Shown: in pieces, positions 51,135-61,461 of the stretch
How positions within the stretch are numbered: position 1 is the first letter of the stretch
Layout of the letters: the number at the start of each line of letters is the position of its first letter
Assembly: GCF_028289705.1 (NCBI RefSeq)
Contig: NZ_JANQOI010000087.1
Span: forward strand, 62,001-126,000
Direction: 5' to 3'
DNA from: Pelagibius sp.
GTDB lineage: Bacteria; Pseudomonadota; Alphaproteobacteria; Kiloniellales; Kiloniellaceae
Length of the DNA: 64,000 nucleotides
Program-made: the position numbers and the translations under genes
Notes under the pieces: generated by a model
What the model saw: the letters and a program-made list of their open reading frames with translations, nothing else
The model's database searches: none
What the model was told of the DNA's origin: nothing

Positions 51135-52154
51135 ATGCAATCCATCGAATCCAACGCGCTGGAGCCGACCAAGGGCGAACTCTCGGGGTTGTCGCTGGCC
51201 GGCCGCTTGATCCGCCTGCTGCCGGCCTACGGCTTGGTCCTGCTGACCGTTTTCCTCATTCTGCTGTTCTCCCTGATGCTGCCGGAAACCTTTCCGACGC
51301 TGCTCAACCTGCGGGCCATCGTCTCCGACAAGGCGATCATCGCGCTGCTGAGCCTCGGGGCCATGATCCCCATGGTGGCCGGGCGCATCGACCTCACCGT
51401 CGGCTACGGCATCGTGCTCTGGCACATCCTGGCGATCTCCCTGCAGACCCTCTACGGCTTTCCCTGGCCGGTGGCCGTCATCACCGTGCTGCTGCTCGGC
51501 GCCTTCGTCGGCTTCTGCAACGGCCTGCTGGTCGAGGTCGCGCGCATCGACAGCTTCATCGCCACCCTGGGCACCGGCACCGTGCTCTACGCTCTGGCGC
51601 TCTGGCACACCGGCGGACGGCAGGTGGTCGGCGTGGTGCCCGACGGCTTCTATGCCATCAACGGCACCTTCGTCATGGGGATACCCATTGCCGGCTTCTA
51701 CGTGCTGGCGATCTCGATCCTGATGTGGATCGTCCTCGAATACCTGCCCATCGGGCGCTACCTCTATGCCATCGGCGCCAACCCGCGCGCCGCCCAGCTC
51801 AACGGCATTCCGACCCGCAAGTACGTGATCGGCGCCTTCGTCACCTCTGGGCTGATGACCGCGCTGACCGGCGTGCTGCTGGCCTCCAAGCTGCGCATCG
51901 GCCAGGCCAGTGTCGGGCTGGAGTACCTGCTGCCGGCGCTGGTCGGCGCCTTCCTCGGCTCCACCACCATCAAGCCGGGCCGGGTCAACGTCTGGGGCAC
52001 CATCGTCGGCGTCGCCATCCTGGCGGTGGGCATTTCCGGCATCCAGCAGTTCGGCGGCTCCTTCTGGGTCGAGCCCATGTTCAACGGCGTCACTCTGCTG
52101 ATCGCCATCGGCATCGCCGGCTACGCGCAGCGGCGCCGCGGCGGCAAGACATGA
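51135..52154 (+). CDS. ribose-type sugar ABC transporter permease (RbsC-like)
   Basis: A 339-residue membrane protein with eight to ten hydrophobic segments. The RbsC-type patches are NLRAIVSDKAIIALLSLGAM, MVAGRIDLTVGYGI, GFCNGLLVE, and LPIGRYLYAIGANPRAAQLNGI. It follows the ATPase gene after 23 nt and forms the channel. There is no catabolic gene in the operon, so the sugar cannot be inferred from context. Confidence 0.9.
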   Translation: MQSIESNALEPTKGELSGLSLAGRLIRLLPAYGLVLLTVFLILLFSLMLPETFPTLLNLRAIVSDKAIIALLSLGAMIPMVAGRIDLTVGYGIVLWHILAISLQTLYGFPWPVAVITVLLLGAFVGFCNGLLVEVARIDSFIATLGTGTVLYALALWHTGGRQVVGVVPDGFYAINGTFVMGIPIAGFYVLAISILMWIVLEYLPIGRYLYAIGANPRAAQLNGIPTRKYVIGAFVTSGLMTALTGVLLASKLRIGQASVGLEYLLPALVGAFLGSTTIKPGRVNVWGTIVGVAILAVGISGIQQFGGSFWVEPMFNGVTLLIAIGIAGYAQRRRGGKT

Positions 52155-52197
52155 ACCCTAAATCCCAAATCGAGATCCAAGCAGACGGGAGGACATC

Positions 52198-53301
52198 ATG
52201 CTGAGACGAACGGTTGTAACGACGACGGCTGCAGCCCTTGTCGCGTCCCTGGCCATGCCCCTCACGGCATCCGCCGACGACGTCAAGGAGGCCATGGCCC
52301 TGGTCGAGAAGTTCGCCGGGCGCAAGACCGCCTGGGACGGGCCCACCAGCGGCCCCAAGGCGGCGTCGGACAAGACAGTGGTGGTGGTCGCCGCGGATAT
52401 GAAAAACGGCGGCATCCTGGGCGTCACCAACGGCATTGAGGAGGCGGTGGAGGCCATCGGCTGGAACCTGCGGGTGATCGACGGCGCCGGCACCATCTCC
52501 GGGCGCTCGGCGGCCTTCGGCCAGGCCCTGGCGCTGAAGCCCGACGGCATCATCATCAACGGCCTGGACATCGTCGAGCAGAAGACCAGCGTGGAGTCCG
52601 CCAAGGCCGCCGGCATCCCCATGGTCGCCTGGCATGCCGCCCCCTCGGTGGGCCCGGTGCCGGAGCTGGGGGTGGCGGCCAACGTCACCACCGATGCCAT
52701 GGACGTCTCGGCGGCGGCGGCAAGCTGGGCCTTCGCCGATGCCGGCGGCAAGCCCAAGGTGGTGATCTTCACCGACTCCACCTACTCGATTGCCATCGCC
52801 AAGGCCGACCGCATGAAGGAGGTGATCGAGCAGTTGGGCGGCGAGGTGCTGGAGTACGTCGACACGCCCATCGCCGATACCTCCAACCGCATGCCGACCC
52901 TGACCACGGCTCTGCTGCAGCGCTACGGCGCCAAGTGGACCCACAGCCTCGCCATCAACGACATCTACTTCGACTTCATGGGACCCTCTCTGGCGGCGGC
53001 CGGCATCTCGGGGGATGGCGCACCGAAGTCCGTGGCCGCCGGCGACGGTTCGGAATCCGCCTACCAGCGGGTGCGCGCCAATCAGTACCAGGCGGTCACC
53101 GTGGCCGAGCCTCTGAACCTCCAGGGCTGGCAGCTCGTCGACGAGCTGAACCGGGCCATGCAGGGCGAGGGCTGGTCCGGCTATGTGTCCCCCCTCCACG
53201 TGGTGACGCCGGAAAACATCGCCTACGACGGCGGGCCGAAGAACCTCTTCGACCCCGAGAACGGCTACCGGGAGGAGTACCGGAAGATCTGGGGCAGGTA
53301 G
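52198..53301 (+). CDS. ribose-type sugar-binding protein
   Basis: A 367-residue periplasmic protein with signal peptide ending TASADDV. Type I binding-protein features: VVVVAADMKNGGILGVTNGIEE near 60, ALKPDGIIINGLDI, the hinge AAGIPMVAWHAAP, and a C-terminal VTPENIAY segment. It is larger and more divergent than RbsB and carries an extra N-terminal helix, so the ligand could be an unusual sugar or a furanose. Confidence 0.87.
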   Translation: MLRRTVVTTTAAALVASLAMPLTASADDVKEAMALVEKFAGRKTAWDGPTSGPKAASDKTVVVVAADMKNGGILGVTNGIEEAVEAIGWNLRVIDGAGTISGRSAAFGQALALKPDGIIINGLDIVEQKTSVESAKAAGIPMVAWHAAPSVGPVPELGVAANVTTDAMDVSAAAASWAFADAGGKPKVVIFTDSTYSIAIAKADRMKEVIEQLGGEVLEYVDTPIADTSNRMPTLTTALLQRYGAKWTHSLAINDIYFDFMGPSLAAAGISGDGAPKSVAAGDGSESAYQRVRANQYQAVTVAEPLNLQGWQLVDELNRAMQGEGWSGYVSPLHVVTPENIAYDGGPKNLFDPENGYREEYRKIWGR

Positions 53302-53569
53302 GGGCTCCGCCTCCTTTTCCGGGCCTGCCTCTCTCTGGCGGAACCGCGCCGAACGCGGTATATCCTTGGGCCAAGCACGGCAGGTCACAAGGCCGGTCCC
53401 GCCAGCGGGCGGGGGCAGGGGAGAGTTCGACAGAGATCATCCAGCGTGTCCCTGCGCCACCGCCGACAGGCGCGGCCCGCAGCCTTGCGGTGCCTGTGAC
53501 AGCTAGGAAAGCGCGGCCCCGGCCTGGATATCTCATGGGGGTCGGTAAGGAAGAACAGGAGGGAGGAGC

Positions 53570-54718
53570 ATGAATAGAGGATTGCGGAGCCTGACGCTCG
53601 GCGTCGCCGGCCTGTTGGCCGGCCTTGGCGGGGCTCAGGCCGAAGAGCTGAAGATCGGCATGATCACCACACTGTCCGGCGGCGGATCGAGCCTGGGGAT
53701 CGACGTGCGCGACGGCTTCCTGCTGGCGGTGAAGCAGGCCGGCGCCGGCGACGTCGAGGTTCTGGTGGAGGACGACGCCCGCAAGCCGGACCTCGCCAAG
53801 CAGATCGCCGACAAGTTCATCCAGCGTGACAAGGTGGACATCCTGACCGGCATCATCTGGTCGAACCTGGCCATGGCCGTGGTGCCGGCCAGCGTGCGCC
53901 AGGGGGTCTTCTACATCAGTCCCAATGCCGGGCCTTCGGCCCTGGCCGGCAAGGGCTGCCACGAGAACTACTTCAACGTCGCCTGGCAGAACGACAACCT
54001 GCACGAGGCCATGGGCGGCTATGTGCAGTCCAACGGCTTCAAGGCGCCCTTCATCCTGGCGCCCAACTACCCGGCGGGCAAAGACGCGCTCACCGGCTTC
54101 AAGCGCTACTACAAGGGCACGGTTTCCGGCGAGATCTACACGAAGCTGGGCCAGAAGGACTATGCCGCGGAGATCGCCCAGATCCGCGAAGCCAAGCCGG
54201 ACTCGATCTTCTTTTTCCTGCCCGGCGGCATGGGCATCGCCTTCATGAAGCAGTACGCCCAGTCCGGCCTCGACATCCCGGTCTTCGGGCCGGCCTTCTC
54301 CTTCGACCAGGGCATCCTGAAGGCGGTCGGCGATGCGGCCCTGGGGGTGAAGAACACCTCCCAATGGTCCAAGGACATCGACAATCCGGCCAACAAGGCC
54401 TTCGTCGACGCCTTCCAGGCGGAGTACGGGCGCCTGCCGTCGCTCTATGCCAGCCAGGGCTATGACGCGGCGAACCTGATTCTGGCGGCCAAGGCCAAGG
54501 CCGGTGGGACCGGCGATGCCGCGGCCTTCCGGGCCGCCCTGCAGGAGGCCGACTTCGCATCGGTGCGCGGCGCCTTCAAGTTCGCCAGCAATCACCATCC
54601 GATCCAGGACATCTACGTCCGGGAGGTGGTGAAGGAGGGCGAGGTGCTGACCAACAAGATCGTCGGCGTCGGCCTCACCGGGCACGCCAATGCTTATGTC
54701 GGCGACTGCAAGATGTAG
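53570..54718 (+). CDS. Liv-type ABC substrate-binding protein
   Basis: A 382-residue periplasmic protein with signal peptide ending GGAQAEEL. Type I (LivJ/LivK-like) features: [49 protein letters not shown] and [20 protein letters not shown]. This group often binds aromatic or other carboxylates instead of leucine. A GGAGGGAGGA site precedes the ATG. The preceding 268 nt hold no gene I can support, only a short ACCGCG/CGCGGT hairpin at 53343-53359. Confidence 0.9.
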   Translation: MNRGLRSLTLGVAGLLAGLGGAQAEELKIGMITTLSGGGSSLGIDVRDGFLLAVKQAGAGDVEVLVEDDARKPDLAKQIADKFIQRDKVDILTGIIWSNLAMAVVPASVRQGVFYISPNAGPSALAGKGCHENYFNVAWQNDNLHEAMGGYVQSNGFKAPFILAPNYPAGKDALTGFKRYYKGTVSGEIYTKLGQKDYAAEIAQIREAKPDSIFFFLPGGMGIAFMKQYAQSGLDIPVFGPAFSFDQGILKAVGDAALGVKNTSQWSKDIDNPANKAFVDAFQAEYGRLPSLYASQGYDAANLILAAKAKAGGTGDAAAFRAALQEADFASVRGAFKFASNHHPIQDIYVREVVKEGEVLTNKIVGVGLTGHANAYVGDCKM

Positions 54719-54739
54719 TCCGAAGCAGACGAACGCCTC

Positions 54740-54768
54740 GGGGGTCGCCGCTTGGCGGCCCCCTTTTC
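54740..54768 (+). terminator. rho-independent terminator/attenuating hairpin after the liv binding protein
   Basis: GGGGGTCGCC (54740-54749) pairs with GGCGGCCCCC (54754-54763, one G-U pair) across a 4-nt loop, followed by TTTTCCTTT. It lies between the binding-protein gene and the permease gene, so it likely lowers expression of the membrane components compared with the binding protein. Confidence 0.75.
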
Positions 54769-54795
54769 CTTTGTGCCCAGCGTGACCATCGTCCC

Positions 54796-55716
54796 GTGTC
54801 TCTCGCTTTCCTCATCGAACAGCTTCTGAACGGCCTGCAGTTCGGCGTCATGCTCTTCCTGATGGCCGCCGGGCTGACCCTGGTCTTCGGGGTCATGGGG
54901 CTGATCAATCTGGCCCATGGCTCGCTCTTCATGATCGGCGCCTTCTTCTGCTCCTGGATCGGGGAGGTCAGCGGCTCCTTCTGGGTCGGCCTCGGCGGCG
55001 GGCTGCTGGCGGCGGCGCTGGCCGGCGCCGTGATCGAAATCGTGGTCATCCGGCGGCTCTACGACCGCGATCACCTGGACCAGGTGCTCGCCACCTTCGC
55101 CCTGATCCTCATCCTCTCGGAGGTGACGCGCTGGATCTTCGGCGACCAGCCGCTTTATCTGGACGTGCCGCCGCTGCTGGCCGGGGCCCTGCCGCTGCCC
55201 GGCGGCGGGGGCTATCCCATCTACCGCCTCGCCATCATCGTCGTCGGCCTGGCCACGGCCTACGGCCTCTACCTGCTGATCACCCGGACCCGCCTCGGCA
55301 TGCGCATCCGCGCCGGGGAGTCGGACCGGGAGATGATCGGCGCGCTGGGCGTCGACATCCGTACCCTCTACACCGCGATCTTCGCCCTCGGCGCGGCCCT
55401 GGCCGGACTCGCCGGGGGCATGGTGGGCGTCCTGCAGTCGGTGCAGGTGGGCATGGGCGAGCCGGTGCTGATTCTCGCCTTCGTGGTCATCGTCATCGGC
55501 GGCATCGGCTCGGTGAAGGGCGCCCTGGTGGGCTCGATCCTGGTGGGCCTCACCGACACCCTTGGCCGGGTCTTCCTGCCGCGGCTCTTCGCCCTGATGC
55601 TGCCCACCGCCGAAGCAACCGCCGTCGGCTCGGCGCTCGCCTCCGTCACCATCTATCTCCTGATGGCGGCCATTCTCGTGTGGCGCCCCCGGGGCCTGTT
55701 CCCGGTGGGCGCGTGA
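54796..55716 (+). CDS. Liv-type ABC permease (LivH-like)
   Basis: A 306-residue permease with eight hydrophobic segments. LLNGLQFGVMLFLMAAGLTLVFGVMGLINLAHG at residues 9-41 is the LivH hallmark; TRLGMRIRAGESDREMIGALGVD is the cytoplasmic loop that contacts the ATPase, and VIVIGGIGSVKGALVGSI follows. It starts at GTG 54796, after the attenuating hairpin. Confidence 0.9.
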   Translation: MSLAFLIEQLLNGLQFGVMLFLMAAGLTLVFGVMGLINLAHGSLFMIGAFFCSWIGEVSGSFWVGLGGGLLAAALAGAVIEIVVIRRLYDRDHLDQVLATFALILILSEVTRWIFGDQPLYLDVPPLLAGALPLPGGGGYPIYRLAIIVVGLATAYGLYLLITRTRLGMRIRAGESDREMIGALGVDIRTLYTAIFALGAALAGLAGGMVGVLQSVQVGMGEPVLILAFVVIVIGGIGSVKGALVGSILVGLTDTLGRVFLPRLFALMLPTAEATAVGSALASVTIYLLMAAILVWRPRGLFPVGA

Positions 55717-55723
55717 GGCCGCC

Positions 55724-56708
55724 ATGACGAACGGACTCTCCCGAGAGCAGGTAGTGAACGGCAGCCTCCTGGCGCTGCTGCTGGCCGCGCCGCTGATCGC
55801 CGCCGCGCTGGACGAGCCCTTCTACGTCTCCCTGGCCACCCGCGTCGCCATCCTGGCGCTGGCCGGGGTCGGGCTGAACCTCGCCCTCGGCTACGGCGGC
55901 ATGGTGAGCTTCGGCCACGCCGCCTTCTTCGGGCTGGGCGGCTATGTCGCCGGCATCGCCGCCTTCCACGCCTTCGAGGAGAGTGCTTTCCTCACCTGGC
56001 CCTTCACTATCGGCGGCAGCGACCAGCTTCTGGTCGTCTGGACCGTCACGGCCCTGGTGGTGGCCCTGGTGGCGCTGGCCATCGGCGCGGTCTCCCTGCG
56101 CACGTCGGGCGTCTACTTCATCATGATCACCCTGGCCTTCGCACAGATGATCTACTACCTCGCCATCTCGCTGCCCACCTACGGTGGCGAGGACGGGCTC
56201 TCCATCTATCTGCGCAATCAGTTGCCGATGGGCGACAGCGCCGAGCCGCTGACGTTCTTCTTCGTCTGCTACGGGCTGCTGCTGCTGGCGCTGTTCGTCT
56301 CGGCGCGGCTGGTGGCCTCACGCTTCGGCGCGGCCCTGCAGTGCGCGCGGATGAACGAGGTACGCCTGGCCACCCTCGGCATCGCGCCCTTTCCGGTGAA
56401 GCTGACCGCCTTCGTGCTCTCCGCCGTCATCACCGGCATCGCCGGCGCCCTCTTCGCCGACCTCAACGGCTTCGTCGGCCCCTCCATGCTGTCCTGGCAT
56501 CGCTCGGGGGAGATCATGATCTTCGTCATCCTGGGCGGGGTCGGGCGGCTCTTCGGGCCGCTGGCCGGGGCAGCCCTGTTCATCCTTCTGGAGAGCTTCG
56601 TCGGCGGTTTCACCGACCGCTGGCAGCTCATCCTCGGTGCCGTTCTCCTGGCCGTGGTGCTTTTCGCGCGGGGCGGACTCATCGGCCTCTTGGCAGGGAA
56701 GCTGCGCC

Positions 56709-56716
<8 letters not shown>
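55724..56716 (+). CDS. Liv-type ABC permease (LivM-like)
   Basis: A 330-residue permease, second membrane component. LivM features: ILALAGVGLNLALGYGGMVSFGHAAFF near 44-70, GVYFIMITLAFAQMIYY, LVASRFGAALQCARMNEVRLATLGI as the coupling loop, and a final GGVGRLFGPLAGAALFILLE. Eight nucleotides overlap with the following ATPase gene. Confidence 0.9.
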
Positions 56717-57458
<742 letters not shown>

Positions 57459-57480
57459 GCCGGGCCCATGGGGAGCAGTC

Positions 57481-58167
57481 ATGCTAGCGGTGCGCGATCT
57501 CGAGGCCTTCTACGGCCCCTCCCAGGCGCTCTTCGGCGTCGACTTCGCAGTCGGCGAGGGTGAGATGGTGGCGCTGCTGGGCCGCAACGGCATGGGCAAG
57601 ACCACCACCATCCGCGCCATCTGCGGCCTGACCCCGCCGCGTGGCGGCAGCGTTTCGTTCCTTGGCCGGGACCTGAGGGGCCTGCCGGCCTTTCGCGTCG
57701 CCCGCCTCGGAATCGGGCTGGTGCCGGAGGGGCGCCGCTGCTTTCCCAACTTGACGGTGCGCGAGAACCTGCTGGCCACGGCGCGCGACGGCGCCTGGGA
57801 CCGCACGCGGACCGAAGCCCTGTTCCCGCGCTTGGGCGAGCGGGCGGACCAGTCGGCGCGCACCCTCTCCGGCGGGGAGCAGCAGATGCTGGCCATCGGC
57901 CGTGCCCTGATGACCAACCCGCGTCTCCTGATCCTCGACGAGGCGACGGAGGGCCTCGCGCCGGTGATCCGCCAGGAGATCTGGGCGGCGATCCGTGCGG
58001 TGAAGGGCAGCGGTCAGGCGATCCTCATCGTCGACAAGAACCTGAAGGACCTGCTGCCGCTCTCCGACGCCTGCGTGATCCTGGAGAAGGGCCACTCGGT
58101 CTGGCACGGCACCGCCGATGCCCTGGCGGCGGACGCCGGCCTGCAGGATCGGTTTTTGGGCGTTTGA
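57481..58167 (+). CDS. Liv-type ABC ATPase (LivF-like)
   Basis: A 228-residue ATPase: Walker A GRNGMGKTTT, GLVPEGRRCFPNLTVRENL (LivF signature), LSGGEQQMLAIGRAL, Walker B LLILDEATEGLAP. The H-loop region reads IVDKNLKDLL instead of the more common VEQN. ATG 57481 with GGGGAG upstream is chosen; an in-frame ATG at 57454 overlaps the previous stop. Last gene of the liv operon, which converges on the marR-like gene. Confidence 0.9.
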   Translation: MLAVRDLEAFYGPSQALFGVDFAVGEGEMVALLGRNGMGKTTTIRAICGLTPPRGGSVSFLGRDLRGLPAFRVARLGIGLVPEGRRCFPNLTVRENLLATARDGAWDRTRTEALFPRLGERADQSARTLSGGEQQMLAIGRALMTNPRLLILDEATEGLAPVIRQEIWAAIRAVKGSGQAILIVDKNLKDLLPLSDACVILEKGHSVWHGTADALAADAGLQDRFLGV

Positions 58168-58174
58168 GTGCGCG

Positions 58175-58666
58175 CTAGGCCACGCGCTGCTTCGATTCTA
58201 GGTCGCCCGATTTGATTTGCTGTGGACCACGGTTGCGGATTCCCATGGCGCGCTCCAGGGCCGCAAGGCCCGTGGCCAGGGCCTTCTGCTCGGCTGGACT
58301 GAGCCTTTGCAGCAGGTCTTCCTCGAAGGCCAGCATCTTGGGCGCCAGGCGCTTGTAGGCGGCGGTTCCCGCTGCCGAGAGCGAAAGGTGTTCGATCCGC
58401 CGGTCCCGCGCGTCGCTGTGGCGCACCAGCCAGCGGCGTTTCTGCAAGGCCGAGACCGCCCGGCTGACCTTGGTTTTGTGCATCGCCGAATGGGCGCCGA
58501 TCTCCTTGGCCGTTGCCGTGCCGAACTGGCCAAGGGTCGCCAGGGTGCGCCACTCCGGCACCGTCAGCCCGAACTCGTCACGATAGATGGCGGAAAATTG
58601 ACGGCTCGACACCGCCGCGGCACGATTCAGCCGATAGGGCAGAAACGTCTCGAGTCTTAAGTTCAT
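58175..58666 (-). CDS. MarR-family regulator of homogentisate catabolism
   Basis: A 163-residue winged-helix regulator: dimerisation helix LETFLPYRLNRAAAVSSRQFS, HTH TVPEWRTLATLGQFGTATAK with recognition helix HKTKVSRAVSALQKRRWL, and wing DARDRRIEHLSLSAAG. The start is ATG 58666; the frame extends upstream to 58828 but covers the operator region. It is divergent from hmgA with the palindrome 58717-58740 between them, as expected for an HmgR-like repressor released by a homogentisate-pathway metabolite. Confidence 0.88.
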   Translation of the reverse strand: MNLRLETFLPYRLNRAAAVSSRQFSAIYRDEFGLTVPEWRTLATLGQFGTATAKEIGAHSAMHKTKVSRAVSALQKRRWLVRHSDARDRRIEHLSLSAAGTAAYKRLAPKMLAFEEDLLQRLSPAEQKALATGLAALERAMGIRNRGPQQIKSGDLESKQRVA

Positions 58667-58716
58667 TGCCCAGCATACCTCCGCCTGCGCATCCGGGGCC
58701 GGTTGCAGGCCATGCT

Positions 58717-58740
58717 TGATAGTTACATTTGCAACTATCA
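58717..58740. promoter_or_regulatory. palindromic MarR-type operator between marR-like gene and hmgA
   Basis: TGATAGTT-ACATTTGC-AACTATCA: perfect 8-bp arms, 24 bp in total, in the 160-nt divergent region. The form and size suit a dimeric MarR repressor that controls both its own gene and hmgA-fahA. Confidence 0.8.
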
Positions 58741-58826
58741 CATAGGGAGTGTGGGGCGCAAGATCCGCGCGTCGGCGATTGACGGGCCGGGGGCCGGCAG
58801 AAGGAGTGAGCCGTGGAGATTCAGTC

Positions 58827-60125
58827 ATGGCGCTGAGCTATCTATCGGGGTTTGGCAACGAGTTTGAGACGGAAGCGCTGCCCGGCGCCCTGCCGGTGGG
58901 GCAGAACTCGCCGCAGCGCTGTCCCTATGGGCTCTATGCCGAACAGTTGAGCGGGACCGCCTTCACCGCGCCGCGTGCCGAGAACGCACGCTCCTGGCTC
59001 TACCGGATTCGTCCGTCGGTGAAACACATCGCCCGCTTCGAGCACGTGGAGATGCCGCTCTGGCTGACGGCTCCTTCCACCGCTTCGAACGGCCTGGCGC
59101 TTGGCCCGCTGCGCTGGGGGCCGCCGCCGATGCCCAACGAGGCGCTGACCTTCGTCACCGGCATGCGCAGCGTGACCACGGCCGGCGACGCGCGGGTCCA
59201 CAGCGGCATGGCGGCCCATCTCTACTTCGTCACCCAGTCGATGGAGCGGGACTATTTCTACAACGCCGACGGCGAACTGCTGGTGGTCCCGCAGCAGGCC
59301 CCGCTGCGCTTCGTCACCGAGTTCGGGCTGCTGGACGTGGCGCCCGGGGAGATCTGCGTCATTCCACGGGGCGTGAAGTTTCGTGTCGAACTGCTTGAAG
59401 GGCCCTCGAAAGGCTATGTCTGTGAGAACTACGGGCAGAGCTTCGCCCTGCCAAACCTCGGGCCCATCGGCGCCAACGGCCTGGCCAATCCGCGGGACTT
59501 TCTGAGCCCGATGGCCGCCTTCGAGGATCTGGCGGAGGAGGGCAGCCTGACGGTGAAATGGGGCGGGGACTTTCACCGCTGTGCGCTCACCCACTCGCCG
59601 CTGGATGTGGTCGCCTGGCATGGCAACTACGCGCCCTACAAGTATGATCTGAAACGATTCTCACCCGTTGGCTCGGTGCTGTTCGACCATCCGGACCCGT
59701 CCATCTTCACGGTGCTGTCGGCGCCCTCGTCGACGCCCGGCACCGCCAATGTGGACTTCGTCATTTTCCCGGACCGCTGGATGGTGGCGGAGGGGACCTT
59801 CCGTCCGCCCTGGTACCACATGAACGTGATGTCGGAGTTCATGGGTCTGATCTACGGCGTCTACGACGCCAAGCCTGACGGATTCCAGCCCGGCGGCATG
59901 AGTCTGCACAATGCCATGCTGCCCCACGGCCCGGACCACAACGCCTTCGCGCAGGCGAGTGGCGAAGACCTGGCCCCGGTCAAACAGAGCGGCACCCTGG
60001 CCTTCATGTTCGAGACCGGCTTTCCCCAGCAGGTCACGGACTATGCCGCCGGGCTCGAAACCCGCGATACGGCCTATGCGGATTGCTGGGCGGGTCTCCA
60101 GAAACACTTCGATGGCAACCCCTGA
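58827..60125 (+). CDS. hmgA: homogentisate 1,2-dioxygenase
   Basis: A 432-residue non-haem iron dioxygenase that opens homogentisate to maleylacetoacetate in tyrosine/phenylalanine degradation. N-terminus [20 protein letters not shown] is a family hallmark. Iron ligands are His and Glu in [16 protein letters not shown] and His in [11 protein letters not shown]. The frame is open from 58749, but the family N-terminus and GGAG site fix ATG 58827. It is divergent from a MarR gene and followed by fahA. Confidence 0.95.
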   Translation: MALSYLSGFGNEFETEALPGALPVGQNSPQRCPYGLYAEQLSGTAFTAPRAENARSWLYRIRPSVKHIARFEHVEMPLWLTAPSTASNGLALGPLRWGPPPMPNEALTFVTGMRSVTTAGDARVHSGMAAHLYFVTQSMERDYFYNADGELLVVPQQAPLRFVTEFGLLDVAPGEICVIPRGVKFRVELLEGPSKGYVCENYGQSFALPNLGPIGANGLANPRDFLSPMAAFEDLAEEGSLTVKWGGDFHRCALTHSPLDVVAWHGNYAPYKYDLKRFSPVGSVLFDHPDPSIFTVLSAPSSTPGTANVDFVIFPDRWMVAEGTFRPPWYHMNVMSEFMGLIYGVYDAKPDGFQPGGMSLHNAMLPHGPDHNAFAQASGEDLAPVKQSGTLAFMFETGFPQQVTDYAAGLETRDTAYADCWAGLQKHFDGNP

Positions 60126-60158
60126 GCGGCGGCGCCACCCGACAGGACTGGGCATGCA

Positions 60159-61187
60159 ATGAAGCTTGCGACCTTGAAAGACGGCAGCCGGGACGGGCGC
60201 CTGGCCATCGTGTCCCGCGATCTTACCCGGGCGGTGAAGGCGGAAACCGCCCCCACCCTGCAAGCCGCTCTGGACGACTGGACGGCGGCGCTGCCGGGGC
60301 TGAAAGAGGAGGCGGCGGCCCTGGAGAGCGGCGCACGCGGCGACGGCGGCGACAGTTTTCCCTTCGATTCCGCGGGCTGCCACGCGCCCTTGCCGCGGGC
60401 CTATCAGTGGGCCGACGGCTCGGCCTACGTGAACCACGTCGAGCTGGTGCGCAAGGCACGGGGCGCCGAGATGCCGGAGAGCTTCTGGACCGACCCGCTG
60501 ATGTATCAGGGCGGGTCGGACTCTTTTCTCGGGCCCCGCGACCCCATCCCGCTGGTTGATCCGGCCTGGGGCCTGGACCTGGAGGGCGAGGTGGCGGTGA
60601 TCGTCGGCGATCTGCCGCTGGGCGCCGGCCCGGAGCAGGCGGCGGCGGCGATTCGCCTGGTCATGCTGGTGAACGACGTCAGCCTGCGCGGGCTCATCCC
60701 CGGCGAGTTGGCCAAGGGCTTCGGCTTCTTCCAGTCGAAGCCCTCCTCAGCCTTCTCGCCGGTGGCGGTGACCCCGGACGAACTGGGGGACGCCTGGGAC
60801 GGGGCGAAGCTGAGCCTGCCGCTGCTTGTGGACCTCAACGGCCAACCCTTCGGCCGGGCCGAGGCGGGGGAGGACATGACCTTCGATTTCCCGCGGCTGA
60901 TCGCCCATGCCGCCCGCTCCCGCCCGCTGGCGGCGGGAACCATCGTCGGCTCCGGGACCGTGTCCAACCGCGATGCCGACGGCGGGCCGGGCCGGCCGGT
61001 GTCTGCCGGGGGCCGGGGTTACTCCTGTATCGCCGAGGTCCGCATGGTGGAAACCCTGCTGGAAGGCGCCCCGAAGACAGCATTTCTTGCGGCGGGGGAC
61101 GTCGTCCGCATCGAGATGAAAGACGCCCGGGGCGACAGCCTGTTCGGCGCCATCGAGCAGCGGGTTGAGCCGGCCGTGCGCTCTTGA
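60159..61187 (+). CDS. fahA: fumarylacetoacetate hydrolase family protein
   Basis: A 342-residue FAH-family enzyme, expected to split fumarylacetoacetate to fumarate and acetoacetate after HmgA (and a maleylacetoacetate isomerase, which is not in the window). Metal-binding Glu residues lie in DLEGEVAVIVGD; the VMLVNDVSLRGLIP, KGFGFFQSKPSSAFSP and IVGSGTVSNRD segments are typical. It follows hmgA by 33 nt, which supports the specific role. Confidence 0.9.
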   Translation: MKLATLKDGSRDGRLAIVSRDLTRAVKAETAPTLQAALDDWTAALPGLKEEAAALESGARGDGGDSFPFDSAGCHAPLPRAYQWADGSAYVNHVELVRKARGAEMPESFWTDPLMYQGGSDSFLGPRDPIPLVDPAWGLDLEGEVAVIVGDLPLGAGPEQAAAAIRLVMLVNDVSLRGLIPGELAKGFGFFQSKPSSAFSPVAVTPDELGDAWDGAKLSLPLLVDLNGQPFGRAEAGEDMTFDFPRLIAHAARSRPLAAGTIVGSGTVSNRDADGGPGRPVSAGGRGYSCIAEVRMVETLLEGAPKTAFLAAGDVVRIEMKDARGDSLFGAIEQRVEPAVRS

Positions 61188-61208
61188 AGCCTCCCTCTAG
61201 CGTAAGTT

Positions 61209-61237
61209 TTGCTAAATATAGTCTTCAAATATACTGA
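61209..61237 (+). promoter_or_regulatory. candidate sigma-70-like promoter for proX
   Basis: TTGCTA (61209-61214), 17-nt spacer, TACTGA (61232-61237), in an AT-rich patch of about 50 nt. No gene lies in the 274-nt gap. The predicted start would leave an untranslated leader of about 215 nt before proX, long enough to hold a regulatory RNA structure, but I recognise no known riboswitch. Confidence 0.45.
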
Positions 61238-61461
61238 ATAAGCATCCTGGCGGTTCGACTTTCGCCGGGCAGTCGTCAAACTGTCATCCGGGTTCGTGGG
61301 AGGCGGCTTGGCAGTCGCGGGTATGTCCGGCGGGTTTCTGAAGTTCAGGCAGACCCGGCCAATGGGCAGCGGCAGGACGGCAGCGGCGATCCCAGAAAAC
61401 ACCGGCCCGGCGGAAGGGCCGTACCGAAAAACAGGGCAAAGCGAACAAGGAGCGTTTCACG

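Noticed and set aside
53302-53569. tRNA or small RNA in the gap between the ribose-type and Liv-type operons
   Set aside because: No cloverleaf or CCA-like end could be recognised; only a short ACCGCG/CGCGGT hairpin was found.
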